A stretch of 64,000 nt of DNA from Pseudoalteromonas espejiana DSM 9414. Lineage in GTDB: Bacteria > Pseudomonadota > Gammaproteobacteria > Enterobacterales > Alteromonadaceae. Shown here in pieces: positions 37,425-47,182 of this stretch. Every line of letters starts with the position of its first letter. Position 1 is the first letter of the stretch. Location of the stretch: NCBI RefSeq assembly GCF_002221525.1, contig NZ_CP011028.1:3235001-3299000 (forward strand), given 5' to 3'. The notes beneath the pieces are model-generated. The model saw nothing but the letters and a program-made list of their open reading frames with translations. It had not been told where the DNA came from and ran no database searches. The position numbers and the translations under genes were made by a program.

Positions 37425-38651
37425 ATGGCAAAACAACCGGATAAAAAAAAGTTAGACACTTTCGAGTGGGTTGGTGTAAGTGCACGAGGTAAAAAGCTAG
37501 ATGGTAATATTACAGGCACCAGTGTTGCTTTAGTAAAAGCACAACTACGTAAACAAGGCATAACCCCTTCAAAAGTAAAACGTAAAGCCAAACCTTTATT
37601 TAGCTCGCGTCTACAAAAAATCACTCCTAAAGATATTGCGCTAGTTACACGCCAAATAGCCACTATGTTAATGGCGGGCGTACCTCTTATTCAGGCTATC
37701 GAAATGATAGGATCTGGCTCCACTAACAAAAGCGTAGCCAAATTGATGGAAACTATTGGCGATGAGGTTAAAGCTGGTCAACCCCTCTCGCAAGCTCTGA
37801 GGCGCCATCCTCGCTACTTTGATGATTTGTATTGTGATTTAGTCGCATCAGGTGAGCAATCGGGCGCGCTTGATAAAATATTTGACCGCGTAGCCCTTTA
37901 CAAAGAAAAATCAGAAGCGCTTAAATCAAAAATTAAAAAAGCCATGTTTTATCCCATTGCTGTTTTAGTGGTTGCCCTCATAGTTACCTCAATACTACTT
38001 ATATTCGTAGTACCACAATTTCAAGATATTTTTAATGGCTTTGGTGCAGAACTTCCTGCATTCACTCTTTTTGTAATCGCCATATCTGAATTTATGCAAG
38101 AATACTGGTGGATTGCGCTAATTACGGTTTCTGCTGCTGGTTATATATTTAAAGAAGCAAGCTTAAGGAGTTTAAAACTCAGAGATGCAACTGATAGAGC
38201 CATTTTAAAACTTCCTGTAATTGGTACGATTTTGAATAAAGCAGCGGTTGCCCGTTACGCACGAACTCTTTCGACCACCTTTGCAGCGGGTGTACCGCTA
38301 GTTGATGCACTGGACTCAGCTGCAGGGGCTTCAGGCAATGCGGTGTACCGCTATGCTATTTTAGATATAAAAGCAGAGGTTAGCTCAGGTAACCAAATGA
38401 ACTGGGCAATGCGTAACTCTAAAATATTCCCTGATATGGTTATTCAAATGGTCGCCATTGGTGAAGAGTCTGGCTCGCTTGATGGCATGCTAGCCAAGGT
38501 AGCGACTATTTACGAACAAGAAGTTGATGATGCCGTTGATGGCCTTTCTAGCTTATTAGAGCCGCTTATTATGGCAGTACTTGGTGTGCTTGTAGGTGGC
38601 TTAATTGTGGCTATGTACTTGCCAATTTTCCAGTTGGGCTCTGTAATTTAA
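37425..38651 (+). CDS. pilC: type IV pilus inner-membrane platform protein PilC
   Basis: This 408-residue protein has two GspF domains (about residues 70-195 and 270-395), each starting with a helical segment (RQIATMLMAGVPLIQAI, ARTLSTTFAAGVPLVDAL) and followed by membrane helices near 170-190, 210-240 and 380-400. It couples the PilB/PilT motors to pilin insertion. In most relatives pilB precedes pilC; here pilC follows pilA directly. Confidence 0.94.
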   Translation: MAKQPDKKKLDTFEWVGVSARGKKLDGNITGTSVALVKAQLRKQGITPSKVKRKAKPLFSSRLQKITPKDIALVTRQIATMLMAGVPLIQAIEMIGSGSTNKSVAKLMETIGDEVKAGQPLSQALRRHPRYFDDLYCDLVASGEQSGALDKIFDRVALYKEKSEALKSKIKKAMFYPIAVLVVALIVTSILLIFVVPQFQDIFNGFGAELPAFTLFVIAISEFMQEYWWIALITVSAAGYIFKEASLRSLKLRDATDRAILKLPVIGTILNKAAVARYARTLSTTFAAGVPLVDALDSAAGASGNAVYRYAILDIKAEVSSGNQMNWAMRNSKIFPDMVIQMVAIGEESGSLDGMLAKVATIYEQEVDDAVDGLSSLLEPLIMAVLGVLVGGLIVAMYLPIFQLGSVI

Positions 38652-38802
38652 TTAATAAATTTACAAGAATTAAAGAGCGCCTTACTTTTAAATAGGGTTG
38701 GCGACCAGCGTATTCTCATTTACTCTCTTTAACTTCTCTTTGTGATAATTACTTTACTTAATTTTTAAACGCTTAATTTTTTAAATAGATTTCAGGTACA
38801 TA

Positions 38803-39693
38803 ATGCAAAGTATTATAGAAGTAATGCAAAGCCAAATGTGGTTTTATCTAACAACGGTTGGCTTAGTTAGTTTATGTGTGGGCAGTTTTTTAAATGTAGT
38901 AATTTACCGACTGCCAGTCATGATGCAGCGTGAGTGGCAAAGTGAATGTAGGTTATTATTAGAAGATGAACTAACAGCTAAACCTACACAAGCCAACACC
39001 AATGAGCCTTTTAATTTAGTAAAGCCTAATTCTACCTGCCCCAAATGCAAAACCGCCATTAAGCCTTGGCAAAATATTCCTATTATTAGCTGGCTTTTAC
39101 TAAAAGGTAAATGCGCTAATTGCAGCAACCCAATATCAGCGCGTTACCCAATAGTTGAAGCCATTACCGCACTATTAAGTTTAGTTATTGCCTATAACTT
39201 TGGCGCTACAGAGCACGCCCTTTTATATATTTTTGTAACCTGGATTTTAGTGGCACTCACCTTTATAGATATTGACCACATGCTACTGCCCGACCAGCTC
39301 ACTCTGCCCTTAGTATGGCTTGCGCTTATTGTCGCTGTAATGGGAGTAACAATAAGCCCCGCTGATGCAATTGTAGGCGCAGCATGTGGCTACTTAAGCC
39401 TCTGGAGTGTATTTTGGCTATTTAAGCTATTAACCGGTAAAGAGGGCATGGGCTATGGCGATTTTAAATTACTCGCGGTATTTGGTGCTCTGCTTGGCTG
39501 GCAATCGCTACTAACCATTATTTTGCTTTCAAGCGTAGTGGGCGCCATTATTGGTATTGCCCTTTTGAGTATTCAAGGTAAAGACAAAACAACCCCTATC
39601 CCTTTTGGGCCTTACTTAGCCATAGCAGGTTGGATAACACTTTTGTGGGGCACTCAAATTCAAAATACTTACTTTAATTTAATTGGTTACTAG
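38803..39693 (+). CDS. pilD: prepilin leader peptidase / N-methyltransferase PilD
   Basis: This 296-residue inner-membrane aspartic peptidase cleaves and N-methylates prepilins and type II pseudopilins. The N-terminal cytoplasmic loop holds two CxxC pairs (CPKC, CANC, near residues 75-108). Catalytic aspartates are in FIDIDHMLLPDQ (near 155) and GYGDFK (near 220). About eight transmembrane helices are apparent. Its end overlaps coaE by 11 bp, so the two are translationally linked. Confidence 0.95.
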   Translation: MQSIIEVMQSQMWFYLTTVGLVSLCVGSFLNVVIYRLPVMMQREWQSECRLLLEDELTAKPTQANTNEPFNLVKPNSTCPKCKTAIKPWQNIPIISWLLLKGKCANCSNPISARYPIVEAITALLSLVIAYNFGATEHALLYIFVTWILVALTFIDIDHMLLPDQLTLPLVWLALIVAVMGVTISPADAIVGAACGYLSLWSVFWLFKLLTGKEGMGYGDFKLLAVFGALLGWQSLLTIILLSSVVGAIIGIALLSIQGKDKTTPIPFGPYLAIAGWITLLWGTQIQNTYFNLIGY

Positions 39694-40336
39694 TATGAGT
39701 AAGCCAATAACTAAAACAAATAACTGGGTGTTAGGCTTAACTGGCGGTATAGGTTGTGGTAAAACAGCCGTCAGCAATATGCTTGAAGAGCTTGACGTTA
39801 CTGTTGTTGATGCCGATATTATTGCCCGCCAAGTCGTAGCCCCTAACAGTGATGGGTTAAATGCTATTATTGAATATTTTGGCCAAAATATTTTATTGCC
39901 AGACGGCACATTAAATAGAGCGGAATTACGCAGCAAAATTTTTACTAATAATGAAAATAAAGAATGGCTAAACGCGCTACTCCACCCGCTTATACGGTTA
40001 AAAATATTAACCGATTTAAACAACGCAACAAGTGCTTATGTTGTGTTAGTAGCGCCACTGTTATTTGAAAATAACTTAGATAAATACTGCAACCGCACTT
40101 TATTAATTGATGTACCAATAGCTACTCAAATAGAGCGTACAGCAAAGCGTGATAATACCAGTATTGAGCAAGTTAAAAGCATTATTGCCGCACAAATGCC
40201 CCGTAATGAAAAACAGCAAAAAGCAGACGACATATTAAATAATGACCGTAATTTATCGCTAGTTCATACAGAACTTGTTGTTCTTCATAAAAATTACCTA
40301 CAATATGCATTACAAAATACAACTAATGCCCCTTAA
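39683..40336 (+). CDS. coaE: dephospho-CoA kinase
   Basis: This enzyme makes the last step of coenzyme A synthesis. The 217-residue protein has the P-loop GLTGGIGCGKTAVS near residue 18 and the DADIIARQVV acceptor-site segment. The family-typical start may be at one of several early methionines: the ATG at 39683 overlaps pilD, and MSKPITK at 39695 is an alternative. Linkage pilD-coaE-yacG is common, but here pilB intervenes before yacG. Confidence 0.94.
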   Translation: MVTSMSKPITKTNNWVLGLTGGIGCGKTAVSNMLEELDVTVVDADIIARQVVAPNSDGLNAIIEYFGQNILLPDGTLNRAELRSKIFTNNENKEWLNALLHPLIRLKILTDLNNATSAYVVLVAPLLFENNLDKYCNRTLLIDVPIATQIERTAKRDNTSIEQVKSIIAAQMPRNEKQQKADDILNNDRNLSLVHTELVVLHKNYLQYALQNTTNAP

Positions 40337-40461
40337 TGTGGTCATAACTACTTAAACTCGTAATTTGGTTAGCAAATAAAGTATTGATGATTAAGATTAA
40401 TGTAATCACCTGCTTTTTTCTGATAAATTGTTAACTATTGAAGGACTAAAACAGGTGCGCA

Positions 40462-42138
40462 ATGAATATTAACTCACCGTTATTGAGAAAATTTATAACG
40501 CTAGGCCGTATTGATGCCGATACAGTAAAAGCAAAACAGCAAGAATTTGCCTCAACCGCTGAGCTTATTTCTAAATGTGGAAGAATCGACAGTAAAGACT
40601 TAGCTGAGCAATGTATAGATTTATTTCGCGTACCGTATTTTGATTTAAAAGACTTCGACCCAGCGCAAATACCTGCCGATTTAGTAAAAGAAAAACTAAT
40701 ACGCAAGCATCACATTTTACCTCTGGTTCAAAAAGATAGAAAAGTATACATAGCCGCCTCAGATCCAACTGACTACGGCGCGTTTGAAAACTTTGAATTT
40801 AGTACAGGTTTATCGTGCGAAATTGTTGTTGTTGACTACATACAGCTCGACAACAAAATTGAACAACTACTTGATGCGGCGGGCAGCTTAGATTTAAGCG
40901 CAGATGAATTTAAAGAATTTGCCGACTTAGATACTGAAGGCCCTAAAGAAGCCACCCCAAAAGATGACGATAAAGACGATGCGCCAATCATTGTTTATAT
41001 CAACAAAATTTTAATGGATGCCATTAAAAAAGGCGCATCTGATTTACACTTTGAGCCTTATGAGCACAAGTATCGCATTCGCTTTCGTATCGACGGCATT
41101 TTACACGAAGTTGCCAACCCGCCAAATACCTTGGCGAGTAAGCTCTCTGCACGTATAAAAGTAATGTCACGCCTTGATATTGCTGAAAAACGTAAACCGC
41201 AAGATGGTCGTATTAAACTAAAAATGACCGAGCGAAAAAGCATTGATTTTCGTGTAAGTACTATGCCGACCCTTTGGGGCGAAAAAATAGTAATGCGTAT
41301 TTTAGATTCATCAAGCGCTATGCTAGGCATAGATGTTCTTGGTTATGAAGAAGAGCAAAAAAAGTTATACATGGATGCGCTTGGCCAGCCACAAGGCATG
41401 ATACTTGTTACCGGCCCTACTGGCTCGGGTAAAACGGTATCGCTATATACTGGTTTGAATATACTTAACCAACCAGAGCGTAACATTAGTACCGCAGAAG
41501 ACCCTGTTGAGATAAACCTTGAAGGCGTTAACCAAGTACAAATTAACCCTAAAGCAGATATGACCTTTGCAAACGCCTTGCGTGCGTTTTTACGTCAAGA
41601 TCCAGACGTTGTAATGGTAGGTGAAATACGTGACCTTGAAACCGCAGAAATTTCTATTAAGGCGGCGCAAACGGGTCACTTAGTATTATCAACACTACAT
41701 ACCAACTCAGCGCCAGAAACAATTACGCGTTTGTTAAATATGGGCGTACCCGCCTATAACGTAGCAAGCTCAATAAGTTTAATTATTGCCCAGCGCTTAG
41801 CACGTCGATTATGTACTAAATGTAAAACGCCAGAGTCACTGCCAGCAGAAGAACTTGCTCGTCAAGGCTTTAGCGAACAGCAAATAAACGATATGACGCT
41901 ATATTCCCCTAAAGGCTGCGAAAGTTGCACTGATGGCTACAAAGGCCGTGTAGGTATTTACGAGGTAATGCAAATAACCCCTGAAATAGCGCAAATTATT
42001 ATGCGCGGTGGTAACTCACTAGAAATAGCCGAAGTATCACTACAGGCTGGGTTTAATAACTTACGTTTATCGGGTTTACGAAAAGCCTCAGATGGTTTAA
42101 CGTCTCTGGCTGAAATAAACCGTGTTACCAACATGTAG
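40462..42138 (+). CDS. pilB: type IV pilus assembly ATPase PilB
   Basis: This 558-residue cytoplasmic hexameric motor drives pilus extension. An N-terminal MshEN/GspE_N domain (residues 1-150) is followed by the secretion ATPase core: Walker A GPTGSGKT (near 318), Asp box, Walker [13 protein letters not shown] (near 378) and the [11 protein letters not shown]is box. A zinc tetracysteine site is seen as CTKC...CESC (near 452-494). In related genomes it sits between pilA and pilC; here it lies between coaE and yacG with its own 125-bp upstream gap. Confidence 0.95.
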   Translation: MNINSPLLRKFITLGRIDADTVKAKQQEFASTAELISKCGRIDSKDLAEQCIDLFRVPYFDLKDFDPAQIPADLVKEKLIRKHHILPLVQKDRKVYIAASDPTDYGAFENFEFSTGLSCEIVVVDYIQLDNKIEQLLDAAGSLDLSADEFKEFADLDTEGPKEATPKDDDKDDAPIIVYINKILMDAIKKGASDLHFEPYEHKYRIRFRIDGILHEVANPPNTLASKLSARIKVMSRLDIAEKRKPQDGRIKLKMTERKSIDFRVSTMPTLWGEKIVMRILDSSSAMLGIDVLGYEEEQKKLYMDALGQPQGMILVTGPTGSGKTVSLYTGLNILNQPERNISTAEDPVEINLEGVNQVQINPKADMTFANALRAFLRQDPDVVMVGEIRDLETAEISIKAAQTGHLVLSTLHTNSAPETITRLLNMGVPAYNVASSISLIIAQRLARRLCTKCKTPESLPAEELARQGFSEQQINDMTLYSPKGCESCTDGYKGRVGIYEVMQITPEIAQIIMRGGNSLEIAEVSLQAGFNNLRLSGLRKASDGLTSLAEINRVTNM

Positions 42139-42145
42139 AGTAAGT

Positions 42146-42171
42146 AGCGTTAAGTACCTGTACTTAACGCT
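42146..42171. repeat. perfect inverted repeat between pilB and yacG
   Basis: A 12-bp perfect stem (AGCGTTAAGTAC at 42146-42157 with its complement at 42160-42171) with a 2-nt gap. It is followed by TTAATTG rather than a clean T-run, so it is either a weak terminator or a protein-binding palindrome. Confidence 0.45.
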
Positions 42172-42190
42172 TAATTGTAGAGAGTAAAGT

Positions 42191-42421
42191 ATGCCAACAA
42201 TTGTTAACTGCCCAACCTGTAAAAATAAAGTTGAGTGGTCAGAGCAAAGCCCCCACCGCCCTTTTTGTTCTAAACGCTGTCAGCTTATAGACTTAGGTGA
42301 GTGGTCGTTTGAAAACAATAAAATATCAAGCCCAATTACATCAGCAAATCAAATTAGCCAAGATATGATTGAAGACATTGAAGAAATGATGGCTAAAAAC
42401 GATGACGACTTTTTTAAATAA
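42191..42421 (+). CDS. yacG: DNA gyrase inhibitor YacG (zinc protein)
   Basis: The 76-residue protein has four zinc-binding cysteines in CPTCKNKV and [15 protein letters not shown]. coli YacG binds GyrB and inhibits gyrase. The C-terminal half is acidic and probably flexible. It closes the pil-coaE cluster before a strong terminator. Confidence 0.9.
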   Translation: MPTIVNCPTCKNKVEWSEQSPHRPFCSKRCQLIDLGEWSFENNKISSPITSANQISQDMIEDIEEMMAKNDDDFFK

Positions 42422-42431
42422 AAAGCCTATT

Positions 42432-42468
42432 AAAAACAAAAGCCAGCATTAAGCTGGCTTTTGTTTTT
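42432..42468. terminator. strong bidirectional terminator between yacG and cpxP-like gene
   Basis: A 16-bp perfect stem (AAAAACAAAAGCCAGC, loop ATTAA, complement ending TTTTGTTTTT) lies between two convergent genes. Confidence 0.92.
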
Positions 42469-42509
42469 AAGCTAAAATGTAAGGTTGTGGTAACCTACAT
42501 TTTGGCAAA

Positions 42510-43001
42510 TTAATCTCTTTGCTTACGGTGCTTTTTGCCCATACGCTTTTGCATTTTAGCAAACTTCTCTTGCTGCTCAGCGTTAAGTACCTGCATTACT
42601 TGGTGTTGGGTTTTAAGCTTAATTAAGCCAAACTCCGTGCCTTTTTCATGGCGTGCATTTAATAGCTCTTTTGCAGCATTTTCGTCAAAAGTTGCTGCGC
42701 TAAGTAATGCATCCATTTTAGCATTATGCGCTTCACGCTCTGCTTTACGTGCTTCTTTATCGTCGCCTCGCAGGGCTTTCATTTGCGTTTTTTGCGCTTC
42801 AAAAATAGACTCGAGCTTAGTTTGTTGCTCGTCGGTTAAATCAAGCTTTTCGGCACCGCGCTCAGACAATAAAAAACGCGCTTGAGAATGGCCTTGCTTG
42901 TTGTGCATACCGCCTTTAGCTAATACGCTACCTGCGCCAAGTGTAGCCGTTGCTAGACCACAAATAAGTACTAATTTTGAAAGTGTATTTACTTTAGTCA
43001 T
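42510..43001 (-). CDS. cpxP: Spy/CpxP family periplasmic stress protein
   Basis: The product has 163 residues from the ATG at 43001 (MTKVNTLSKLV). AAGG lies 8 nt upstream, so the upstream GTG and ATG codons are less likely. The signal peptide ends near VLAKGG. The mature part is helical and very basic/charged, with two LTxxQ-type motifs (LTDEQQ, LNAEQQ) characteristic of Spy/CpxP chaperones. CpxP binds misfolded envelope proteins and inhibits the CpxA sensor. It is divergent from cpxRA across a repeat array resembling CpxR sites. Confidence 0.86.
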   Translation of the reverse strand: MTKVNTLSKLVLICGLATATLGAGSVLAKGGMHNKQGHSQARFLLSERGAEKLDLTDEQQTKLESIFEAQKTQMKALRGDDKEARKAEREAHNAKMDALLSAATFDENAAKELLNARHEKGTEFGLIKLKTQHQVMQVLNAEQQEKFAKMQKRMGKKHRKQRD

Positions 43002-43073
43002 AATCATCACCTTAATATTGGGTTGTTGTAAATGTGGCTGCTTAGCCAGTGAGTTAACTATACCTCTTGCAAC

Positions 43074-43110
43074 GCAAAGTAACGCAAAGCAGTGTAAAGG
43101 TTGTGTAAAG
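43074..43110. promoter_or_regulatory. phased G(C/T)AAAG array, candidate CpxR binding region
   Basis: Direct repeats GCAAAG (43074, 43084) and GTAAAG (43094, 43105) are spaced 10, 10 and 11 bp, one helical turn. The last two form GTAAA-N6-GTAAA, within the CpxR consensus GTAAA-N4-8-GTAAA. They lie between cpxP-like and cpxR, divergent genes. Confidence 0.6.
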
Positions 43111-43172
43111 ATTCACTTTTGCACAATTTAAGAAGTAAAATAACACTATAGAAAGTTGCCTAAGGGTTTGAA

Positions 43173-43862
43173 ATGAAGCTATTAATGATTGATGACGACA
43201 CGGGTTTGTGTGAACTACTCACCGAGTATTTAGCTGCACAAGGTTTTGACGTACAAAGCGTTCACGATGGGGAGCAAGGCTTAAAACTAGCTCAAACAAA
43301 CGACTACGCACTTATATTACTTGATGTAATGCTTCCTACCCTTGATGGCTTTGAAGTTCTTAAGCAACTTAGGCAAACAAAATTAACGCCTGTTATTATG
43401 CTTACTGCAAAGGGTGAAGACTTTGACCGAATTTTTGGTTTGGAGCTTGGCGCCGACGACTACATTCCTAAACCATTTAACCACCGCGAGCTGCTGGCTC
43501 GCGTAAAAGCAATTACCCGACGCATAGAGCACATTAATAGCTTAAATGTTGCTAGCCCTAGTAAAATGGTTATTAACGGTATTACAGTTAATTTAGCAGC
43601 CCGAGAGGCCACAATTAACGAACACACCCTAACTCTTACAGGCACAGAGTACGAAGTATTAGTGCTATTAATTAAAAACGCCGGCGAAGTCGTTAGTAAA
43701 GAACAAATAAGTGAAGAAGTGCTCGGTAGGCGCTTAGCCTCGTTTGATCGCTCTATTGATATGCATGTAAGTAATATTCGTAAAAAAATAGCTGAGCATA
43801 TTCAAGGCGAACGAATTAAAACAATGCGAGGGACAGGCTATGTCTTCATCCAAGGTGAATAA
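43173..43862 (+). CDS. cpxR: envelope-stress response regulator CpxR
   Basis: The 229-residue OmpR-type regulator has a receiver domain with phosphoacceptor Asp51 in LLDVMLP, acidic pocket DDD at the start and the conserved lysine in KPFNHRE. An OmpR/PhoB winged helix follows (residues 130-229, GTEYEVLVLL... RRLASFDRSIDMHVSNIRKK). The RRLASFDRSIDMHVSN stretch is typical of CpxR. It overlaps cpxA by 23 bp. Confidence 0.92.
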   Translation: MKLLMIDDDTGLCELLTEYLAAQGFDVQSVHDGEQGLKLAQTNDYALILLDVMLPTLDGFEVLKQLRQTKLTPVIMLTAKGEDFDRIFGLELGADDYIPKPFNHRELLARVKAITRRIEHINSLNVASPSKMVINGITVNLAAREATINEHTLTLTGTEYEVLVLLIKNAGEVVSKEQISEEVLGRRLASFDRSIDMHVSNIRKKIAEHIQGERIKTMRGTGYVFIQGE

Positions 43863-45255
43863 AAGCACCTACTTTGCTTGGTTAAAACGCCCACAACATT
43901 ATCTGTTTTTTAAAATATTTGTTTGGTTTTGGCTTACCATAACCGGTACCGTTGCCGCGCTTATATTTTTAAGCAATATAACTGCAATTAATGCAGTAAG
44001 CACCGAGCCCCTGCGAGGGCCAATGAAAAAAAACCTCATTTATACCGCCAAAAGTATTGAGCGAAGTGCTACTAAGCACAAACGCACGCTTGTTGATGTT
44101 TTATCGCACCCTAGGCTTTCAAAACGTAAAATTTTATTTTTAGGTGCCACTCAGCCAGAAGATGCACTCAGCAATAAAGAAATCCCTGCAGAAATAGATT
44201 TAAGCCTACTAAGCTTTAGCCAAAATATGGCCGCACAAGTTATTTTTACCGAAAAATACCAAGCTTTTGGCCCTATTAATATAACCGTGCCGGAGGGTAG
44301 TTTTTACCTTTATGAAATAGACATAAACCATCAGCCGCCCTTAATAATGCGCTTTAAGCTAATGCCAAACTGGATGAAAATTTTAGTAGCTATATTTGCC
44401 TCTTTAATACTTAGTTTTATATTTAGCCGCAACTTAATAGCGCCAATTAATAGCCTAAAAAAGGCAGCTATTAAGCTATCTTCTGGTGATTTATCAGCGC
44501 GAGTTGCTATACCAGCCAACAGAAAAGATGAACTAGGTGTATTAGGTCGCGACTTTAACAGCATGGCTAATCAGCTTGAACAACTTATTAGTGCCCAAAA
44601 ACGCCTATTGGCTGATATATCGCATGAGCTGCGCTCTCCTCTTACGCGTTTAAAAATGGCTACAGGCCTTGCGCAAATGCAAGCTAACGAGGCAAGCCAA
44701 TCGTATTTATTACGCATAGAAAAAGAAGCTAACCAGCTAGATAAAATGATTGCTGATGTACTGCAAGTGTCGCGCCTAGAAGCCAAAAGCCAAACGCTTG
44801 CCCTACAAAAACAATCATTAAAAGGAATTGTTGATCACGTAATAAACGATGCTCAATTTGAAGCCAAACAAAACACCAAAACACTTAAGGTAAGCGGCAG
44901 TGCAGATGTAATGATTAATTGTGATGAGTCGCTAATAGCCAGCGCGCTCGAAAACCTGCTACGCAATGCCATTAAATATGCACAGAACGAAATAAGCTTT
45001 AGCGTAAATTACAACAAGGCAATCCATATAGAAATATGTGACGATGGCCCTGGCGTACCCGCAGATCAGCTCAGTAAACTGTGCGAGCCATTTTTTAGGC
45101 AATCAGATGCTCGCGACAGAGTAAGTGGCGGCACTGGGCTTGGCTTAGCCATCGCTAAAAATGCTATTATTGCTCACGGCGGTAATTTAGCATTATCAAA
45201 CAAAGTAAAAGGCGGGCTATGTGCCAACATCACCCTGCCAATAATAAAAGAGTAA
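43840..45255 (+). CDS. cpxA: envelope-stress sensor histidine kinase CpxA
   Basis: This 471-residue inner-membrane kinase/phosphatase partners CpxR. Transmembrane segments lie near 25-48 and 180-200 around a periplasmic domain of about 135 residues. A HAMP domain (SRNLIAPINSLKKAAIKLSSGDLSARV) and DHp helix with DISHELRSPLTRLK (phosphoacceptor His near 264) follow. The ATPase domain has N-box LENLLRNAIKYA, G1 DDGPGVP and G2 GGTGLGLAIAK. It overlaps cpxR, so expression is coupled. Confidence 0.93.
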   Translation: MSSSKVNKSTYFAWLKRPQHYLFFKIFVWFWLTITGTVAALIFLSNITAINAVSTEPLRGPMKKNLIYTAKSIERSATKHKRTLVDVLSHPRLSKRKILFLGATQPEDALSNKEIPAEIDLSLLSFSQNMAAQVIFTEKYQAFGPINITVPEGSFYLYEIDINHQPPLIMRFKLMPNWMKILVAIFASLILSFIFSRNLIAPINSLKKAAIKLSSGDLSARVAIPANRKDELGVLGRDFNSMANQLEQLISAQKRLLADISHELRSPLTRLKMATGLAQMQANEASQSYLLRIEKEANQLDKMIADVLQVSRLEAKSQTLALQKQSLKGIVDHVINDAQFEAKQNTKTLKVSGSADVMINCDESLIASALENLLRNAIKYAQNEISFSVNYNKAIHIEICDDGPGVPADQLSKLCEPFFRQSDARDRVSGGTGLGLAIAKNAIIAHGGNLALSNKVKGGLCANITLPIIKE

Positions 45256-45258
45256 ACC

Positions 45259-46227
45259 ATGTTTTACAGCAGTGAATACGAGCTTGAGAGTAACCAACCT
45301 TTAATTGATGACTTTTACGAAAACATCCTTGTTAAGTCTTACTTAAAAACACCTCACGGCGCATTATTTTATGCTTATGCAAAGCCAGCTAATGCAAAAA
45401 TGGCATTGGTTATTAGCTCAGGCAGGGTTGAAGGTGCTGATAAATACAAAGAACTCTTATGGGAATTTTACAATAATAACTACGCTATTTTTATCGTTGA
45501 CCATCAAGGGCAAGGCCGCTCTTATCGTCACCTAAAAAATAAACACAAAGGCTATGTAGAACATTTTAAAAATTACAGTGCCGATCTAAATCAATTTACC
45601 CAAGAAATTGTAGATACATACTGGCACGGTAACAAGGTACTCATTGCTCACTCTATGGGCGGCGCTATAGCGCTTAATTACTTAGCCGAATACCAGCACA
45701 GCTATAAAGGGGTATTTTTATCTGCCCCCATGTTAAACATATTTACTAAAAAGGTGCCTCGTTTTTCTACCACTTTGGCTGTAAATATAGCTAAATTTTT
45801 AGGCTTACAATACAGCTATGCATTTGGGCAAAAAAACTATATCCCCCTAAACTTTGATTTAAACGTGCTAACAAGTAGTGAAATACGTTATAAGCAATTT
45901 AGGCACACTTACCACACTACGCCCTCATTACAACTAGGTGGAGTAACCTATGGCTGGCTACATGCGGTTATTAAGTTTTTGCCATCGGTAGATAAATTAA
46001 ATATTACTATTCCAATGTATATAGCCAAAGCCGAAAACGATGAAGTAGTTAATAATACCGCGCTTGATAAGCTAGCGAGCAGCCATGCTAATGCATCAAT
46101 AAAAAGTTTTAAAAATGCAAAGCACGAACTCTTTTTTGAACGCGACGAAATCCGTAAACCAGCATTAAAAAGCCTGTATACATTTTGCGAGTCTATTGAA
46201 CCACAGAAAGTGGATCGAGGTGAATAA
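45259..46227 (+). CDS. alpha/beta hydrolase, lysophospholipase-like (PldB family)
   Basis: This 322-residue serine hydrolase has nucleophile elbow AHSMGGAIAL (Ser near 132), DHQGQGRS upstream, acid in KAENDEVV, and histidine in KNAKHELFFE. It resembles PldB-type lysophospholipases/monoglyceride lipases that act at the inner membrane. No signal peptide is seen. It starts 4 bp after cpxA and is probably in the cpxRA operon, which would connect it to envelope stress. Its 3' end overlaps the convergent fieF by 35 bp. Confidence 0.82.
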   Translation: MFYSSEYELESNQPLIDDFYENILVKSYLKTPHGALFYAYAKPANAKMALVISSGRVEGADKYKELLWEFYNNNYAIFIVDHQGQGRSYRHLKNKHKGYVEHFKNYSADLNQFTQEIVDTYWHGNKVLIAHSMGGAIALNYLAEYQHSYKGVFLSAPMLNIFTKKVPRFSTTLAVNIAKFLGLQYSYAFGQKNYIPLNFDLNVLTSSEIRYKQFRHTYHTTPSLQLGGVTYGWLHAVIKFLPSVDKLNITIPMYIAKAENDEVVNNTALDKLASSHANASIKSFKNAKHELFFERDEIRKPALKSLYTFCESIEPQKVDRGE

Positions 46228-47074
46228 GAATATCTACCTCTGATTCAAAGCAGTTAGCAATCATCTTTTCAACTTCATCAGCCACATTATGCGCACGTAT
46301 TAAGGTTAAATCGTCATCTAGCTCTAAATGCATTTGAATAAACTTAATTTTTCCGCCTTGGCGGGTACGAATATCGTGCACGCCGTGTACGTCTTGATGC
46401 TTATTGGCTATATCATAAATGCTTTGCTTTTCTTCATCGGGTAGCTCTTTATCCATTAAGTGATCTGCACTCTCACGCGCTATATCCCAGCTGTTGTAAA
46501 GTAAGTAACCCGCAACGCCAATGGCAAAAAGCGGATCGGCATACAGCACACCATAATACGCAAGTAATATGGCTAGTAATACGGCAGCATTTAAGATTAA
46601 ATCGCCCTTGTAATGAACCGAATCAGCTCTAATAGCAATAGACTCAGTATGCTTAACGACTTTATTTTGAACAAATACAATAACTAAAGTACATACAATT
46701 GCAAAAGCGCTCACCCATACACCTAACAGCGAATGGTTAAGTACTATAGGGTTAAATAAGCGCTCAACACCATGAAATGCCAATAAACAACCGGAGCCTG
46801 CTATAAATGCAGCTTGGCCAAGCCCTGCAAGCGCCTCAGCTTTGCCGTGACCAAAACGGTGGTCGTCATCTGCGGGGCGCAGCGCATAACCTAAAACTAA
46901 AAAGCTCATTGCGGTGGCGGTAATATCCATTAATGAATCGGTTAAAGAGCCAAGCATAGAGGCAGAGCCCGACGCCAGCCAAGCCCAGGCTTTAGCCGCT
47001 ATCATTAAGCTCACCATTATCATGGTAACTAGGCTTGATGTTTTAACCCAAAATTCGTAACTGCGGTGGTGCAC
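46193..47074 (-). CDS. fieF: cation-efflux pump FieF (CDF family)
   Basis: This 293-residue inner-membrane antiporter exports Fe(II)/Zn(II). Six membrane helices occupy residues 10-205, with metal-site residues in TDSLMD (Asp pair, helix II) and IRADSVHYKGD (His/Asp, helix V). The cytoplasmic CDF dimerisation domain (205-293) includes GVHDIRTRQGGK and HLELDDDLTL. The open frame begins with GTG at 47074 (MHHRSYEFW), aligning with the FieF N-terminus though no strong ribosome site is visible. Neighbourhood with cpx genes mirrors E. coli cpxP-fieF. Confidence 0.91.
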   Translation of the reverse strand: MHHRSYEFWVKTSSLVTMIMVSLMIAAKAWAWLASGSASMLGSLTDSLMDITATAMSFLVLGYALRPADDDHRFGHGKAEALAGLGQAAFIAGSGCLLAFHGVERLFNPIVLNHSLLGVWVSAFAIVCTLVIVFVQNKVVKHTESIAIRADSVHYKGDLILNAAVLLAILLAYYGVLYADPLFAIGVAGYLLYNSWDIARESADHLMDKELPDEEKQSIYDIANKHQDVHGVHDIRTRQGGKIKFIQMHLELDDDLTLIRAHNVADEVEKMIANCFESEVDILIHLDPLSVVQ

Positions 47075-47182
47075 GTTTATGTTCGCTAATCGCTGTATTC
47101 AATAGCGTGAGTATATCATTTTTTTAGCTAGATTCGTGTATACTGCCCTTCGTCAAATTACAAATTATTAGAAAGGCGCATT

